From contig CANRBW010000005.1 of assembly GCA_947628975.1 (NCBI GenBank), positions 1 through 25,937 on the forward strand: a stretch of 25,937 nucleotides of DNA, read 5' to 3'. Positions 23,912 to 25,937 of this stretch are shown here, piece by piece (position 1 is the first letter of the stretch; each line of letters starts with the position of its first letter). The notes below the pieces were generated by a model, which saw only the letters and a list, made by a program, of their open reading frames with translations, was not told the DNA's origin and ran no database searches. The stretch comes from an uncultured Oscillospiraceae bacterium (lineage in GTDB: Bacteria > Bacillota > Clostridia > Oscillospirales > Oscillospiraceae). The translations under genes and the position numbers were made by a program.

Positions 23912-25600
23912 TCATTGCGGGAACAGCGGGCGGCCGCACTCCGGGCAGAATTTCGCGCCGGGGGTCAGCGGCGTGCCGCATTGGGTGCAGAAGCGGGGCG
24001 CTTTCGGGGCGGGCGGCGTCCGCTCCGGGGCTTGAGCCGCCGGGGCCGCCGGAGCCACCGGGGAAGCGACCTCAACCGGGGCCGGGGCGGCCGGCGGGAC
24101 GCTCTCAGTAGGAATTGGAGGCACCGGGGGGATGACCTCGGCGGGGGCCGGGGGAGCGGCCTCAACCGGGGCCGCTTGAGGGGCAGCCTCAACGGGCGCC
24201 GGGGCCACCGGAATGGCGTTCACAACAGGCGCCGGGGCCGGCTGCTTCTTTCTGCTCCGCGCCACGGCCACCACGGCGGCGACGATCGCCGCCACCGCGG
24301 CGATCCCCACGCAGAGGAGGAGGACGCCCACAGATCCGCCGCCCTCCGTGGTGAAGTAGGGGTTTTCAAACACGCCGATGTTCCCCCCTTTTTTCACCCA
24401 GCAGAGCTGTCTTGCGTCTTCTTCGCCGCCCTCAACGAAGCCGCAGTCGTCGTATTCCGGCGGGATCACGGCCTCGCCGGTCTTGTCGATAAAGCCGTAT
24501 TTCCAGCTCCCGTCCGCGCCTTTCTTCATATCCCTGGCCAGACCCTCGAAGAAGAAATACGCATAGTCATCCTCCAGGGAGAGGACGACCGCGCCGGTCG
24601 TGTCAACAAAGCCGCGTTCCCACCGCCCAAGCACATCCGTCTTCTCGACGCAAGCCAGGCCCTCGGAGAAGCGTGACGCGTTGTCATACTCCAGGGGAAT
24701 GACGACCGCGCCGGTCTTGTCGATAAAACCCCACTTCTGGTCCCCGTGCGCATCTTCCTTCGCGACCATGGCCAGCCCTTCGGAGAAGGGAGCCGCGTTG
24801 TCATACTCCAGGGGAATGACGGCCGCGCCGGTCTTGTCGATAAAGCCCCACTTCTGGTCCCCGTGCGCATCTTCCTTCGCAACCCAGGCCAGCCCTTCGG
24901 AGAACTCGTAAACATAGTCATACTCCAGCGGCACAACCACCTTCCCGGCCGTGTCGATATAGCCGTATTTCACCTCTCCGTCGGCGTCTTCCTTCTTCAC
25001 CGGGGCCAGCCCTTCGGAGAAAAGCCCGGCGCCGTCGTACTCCATCGGGATCACGATCTCTCCGGTCCTGTCGATGTAGCCGTACTTCGCGTCTCCGCCG
25101 GCGGCGTTGTTCCCCACCGAGGCCAGCCCCTCGGAGAAGTTGCCGACCCAGTCGTACTCCAGGGGGATCACGACCTGGCCGGTCTTGTCGATGTAGCCGC
25201 TCTTCACCTCTCCGTCGGCGTTTTTCTTCCCCACCATGGCCAGACCTTCGGAGAAATAGCCGACGCCGCCGTATTCCAGAGGGATCACGACCTGGCCGGC
25301 GGTGTCGATAAAGCCGTACTTCACCTCTCCGTCGGCGTCCTTTTTCCCCACCGGGGCCAGCCCTTCGGAGAGGCACCCGGCCTCGTCATACTCCACCCAT
25401 TTCCCGGCGGTCAGATCGTAACAGCCATCCTCGCAGATCAGCCAGTTGACCTTGTCGATATAGCCCCCCGGCGCGCTGTCTATGGGCAGCCATTGGATCT
25501 GGATCTCCGCCCCGCCGCGCCCGGCGGCCGCCAGGGCGGGCGCGGCCAGGCCGACGCACAACAGCAGGACCAGCCCCAGCGCAAAGCACTTCTTTTTCAT
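23912..25600 (-). CDS. WG-repeat surface protein with one membrane helix and C-terminal zinc ribbon
   Basis: A 562-aa protein. Signal peptide at 1-25 (ending APALAA). Eight full WG repeats of 39 aa and a partial ninth (about 70-415) have the pattern YD...FSEGLA.V.K.DA.G..K.G(F/Y)ID.TG..VIPLE; they should fold as an extracytoplasmic beta structure. One membrane helix follows (VGVLLLCVGIAAVAAIVAAV, about 425-445), then RSRKK, a Pro/Ala/Val-rich linker of about 85 residues, and a zinc ribbon (FCTQCGTPLTPGAKFCPECG, from about 537). By topology the WG repeats lie outside and the ribbon inside, so it could pass a signal across the membrane or link envelope and cytoplasm; this is inference. The ATG at 25600 follows GAGGGGGAT. 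Promoter at 25657-25685. Confidence 0.88.
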   Translation of the reverse strand: MKKKCFALGLVLLLCVGLAAPALAAAGRGGAEIQIQWLPIDSAPGGYIDKVNWLICEDGCYDLTAGKWVEYDEAGCLSEGLAPVGKKDADGEVKYGFIDTAGQVVIPLEYGGVGYFSEGLAMVGKKNADGEVKSGYIDKTGQVVIPLEYDWVGNFSEGLASVGNNAAGGDAKYGYIDRTGEIVIPMEYDGAGLFSEGLAPVKKEDADGEVKYGYIDTAGKVVVPLEYDYVYEFSEGLAWVAKEDAHGDQKWGFIDKTGAAVIPLEYDNAAPFSEGLAMVAKEDAHGDQKWGFIDKTGAVVIPLEYDNASRFSEGLACVEKTDVLGRWERGFVDTTGAVVLSLEDDYAYFFFEGLARDMKKGADGSWKYGFIDKTGEAVIPPEYDDCGFVEGGEEDARQLCWVKKGGNIGVFENPYFTTEGGGSVGVLLLCVGIAAVAAIVAAVVAVARSRKKQPAPAPVVNAIPVAPAPVEAAPQAAPVEAAPPAPAEVIPPVPPIPTESVPPAAPAPVEVASPVAPAAPAAQAPERTPPAPKAPRFCTQCGTPLTPGAKFCPECGRPLFPQ

Positions 25601-25656
25601 GGATCCATCCCCCTCAAAAGCAGTTTTTGGGCGATCTTCGCCACTTTTCTACCGGT

Positions 25657-25685
25657 ATTTTACCGCGGCGGGGGAAGAAAAGCAA
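25657..25685 (-). promoter_or_regulatory. Promoter of the WG-repeat gene
   Basis: On the minus strand TTGCTT (25680-25685), a 17-base spacer and TAAAAT (25657-25662) lie about 57 bases before the ATG. Confidence 0.6.
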
Positions 25686-25716
25686 GCCCCCGGCGCGGGA
25701 CCGCCGGCCCGGCCAA

Positions 25717-25748
25717 AGAAAAACCACCCGGCGGAGCCGGGTGGTTTT
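25717..25748 (-). terminator. Terminator behind pta
   Basis: The 13-bp stem AAAACCACCCGGC (25720-25732) with GCCGGGTGGTTTT (25736-25748) has a 3-base loop. On the minus strand it ends in five T then CTTT. It separates pta from the WG-repeat gene. Confidence 0.85.
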
Positions 25749-25813
25749 GTGCGCAGAGCCCTACGGCCGTGCGGGGCCGGGTAGTTTTGCGCGCAGGTCT
25801 TACGGGTGGGCGT

Positions 25814-25836
25814 GGAAGGGGCCCTCGGCCCCTTCC
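25814..25836. other. GC hairpin just behind the pta stop codon
   Basis: GGAAGGGGCC (25814-25823) and GGCCCCTTCC (25827-25836) form a perfect 10-bp stem with a 3-base loop. The T run (CTTTTTCC) stands on the plus-strand side, so for pta on the minus strand this is more a 3' stabilising hairpin than a terminator. Confidence 0.5.
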
Positions 25837-25849
25837 GCACCTTTTTCCG

Positions 25850-25937
25850 TTACGCCAGGGCCGCGGTGATGATGGCCATGGAGTAGACCTCCTGGGCGTT
25901 ACAGCCCCGGGAGAGGTCGTTGATGGGGGCGTTCAGC
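25850..25937 (-). CDS. pta: Phosphate acetyltransferase, C-terminal end only
   Basis: The last 28 codons of a minus-strand gene are visible, ending in TAA at 25850-25852. The peptide INDLSRGCNAQEVYSMAIIT matches the conserved C terminus of phosphotransacetylases, PVNDLSRGCS..D(I/V)...VAIT. The enzyme exchanges acetyl-CoA and phosphate to acetyl phosphate, the first step of acetate and ATP formation by fermenters, usually beside ackA. The rest of the gene lies outside the window, so the call rests on this short stretch alone. Confidence 0.75.
   Translation of the reverse strand, partial: LNAPINDLSRGCNAQEVYSMAIITAALA

Overview
This window looks like chromosome of a GC-rich gut Clostridium relative (Bacillota, Oscillospiraceae/Ruminococcaceae type, of the Flavonifractor, Oscillibacter or Lawsonibacter kind). 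The reasons are the Firmicutes-style gene order, AGGAGG ribosome-binding sites, sigma-A promoters, CCA-encoding tRNA genes, and very large secreted proteins with zinc-finger-like Cys repeats and Ig-like domains that are typical of that group. The genus assignment is inference.

Layout. (1) 1-3271, plus strand: the lower-glycolysis cluster pgk (3' part only), tpiA and gpmI, closed by a bidirectional terminator. (2) 3421-4485, minus strand: a small zinc-ribbon protein behind an unrecognised three-helix membrane protein. (3) 4643-6238, plus strand: prfC, release factor 3. (4) 6383-14225, minus strand: two giant secreted proteins (1577 and 942 aa), each with a family PL1 pectate-lyase domain. They share signal peptide, post-signal motif, C-terminal module and promoter, so they are an ancient duplication diversified by module gain. 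(5) 14473-21488, minus strand: a complete F1Fo ATP synthase operon, atpI-B-E-F-H-A-G-D-C, with a strong promoter and tandem terminators. The c subunit carries a two-carboxylate, Na+-type ion site. (6) 21680-22353, plus strand: a consensus promoter and genes for tRNA-Met(CAT), tRNA-Glu(TTC) and tRNA-Val(CAC); a run of about 118-bp palindrome-bearing repeats sits between the first two. (7) 22284-23049: a 36-bp copy of the 3' end of tRNA-Val brackets a 0.7-kb segment carrying one lipoprotein gene, like a mini-island with attL/attR. It is followed by a strikingly AT-rich membrane-protein gene. (8) 23912-25600, minus strand: a WG-repeat surface protein with one membrane helix and a cytoplasmic C-terminal zinc ribbon. 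(9) 25850-25937, minus strand: the last codons of pta, phosphate acetyltransferase.

How it fits together. Core energy metabolism (glycolysis, acetate/ATP formation through Pta, a probably Na+-coupled ATP synthase) surrounds accessory genes for the cell surface and for pectin use. The least ordinary parts are the paired lyases with their twin promoters, the Na+-type c-ring together with an enlarged a subunit, and the tRNA-associated repeat and island region. No CRISPR array, transposase, integrase, phage gene or rRNA was seen. All assignments come from reading the sequence; no database search was possible.
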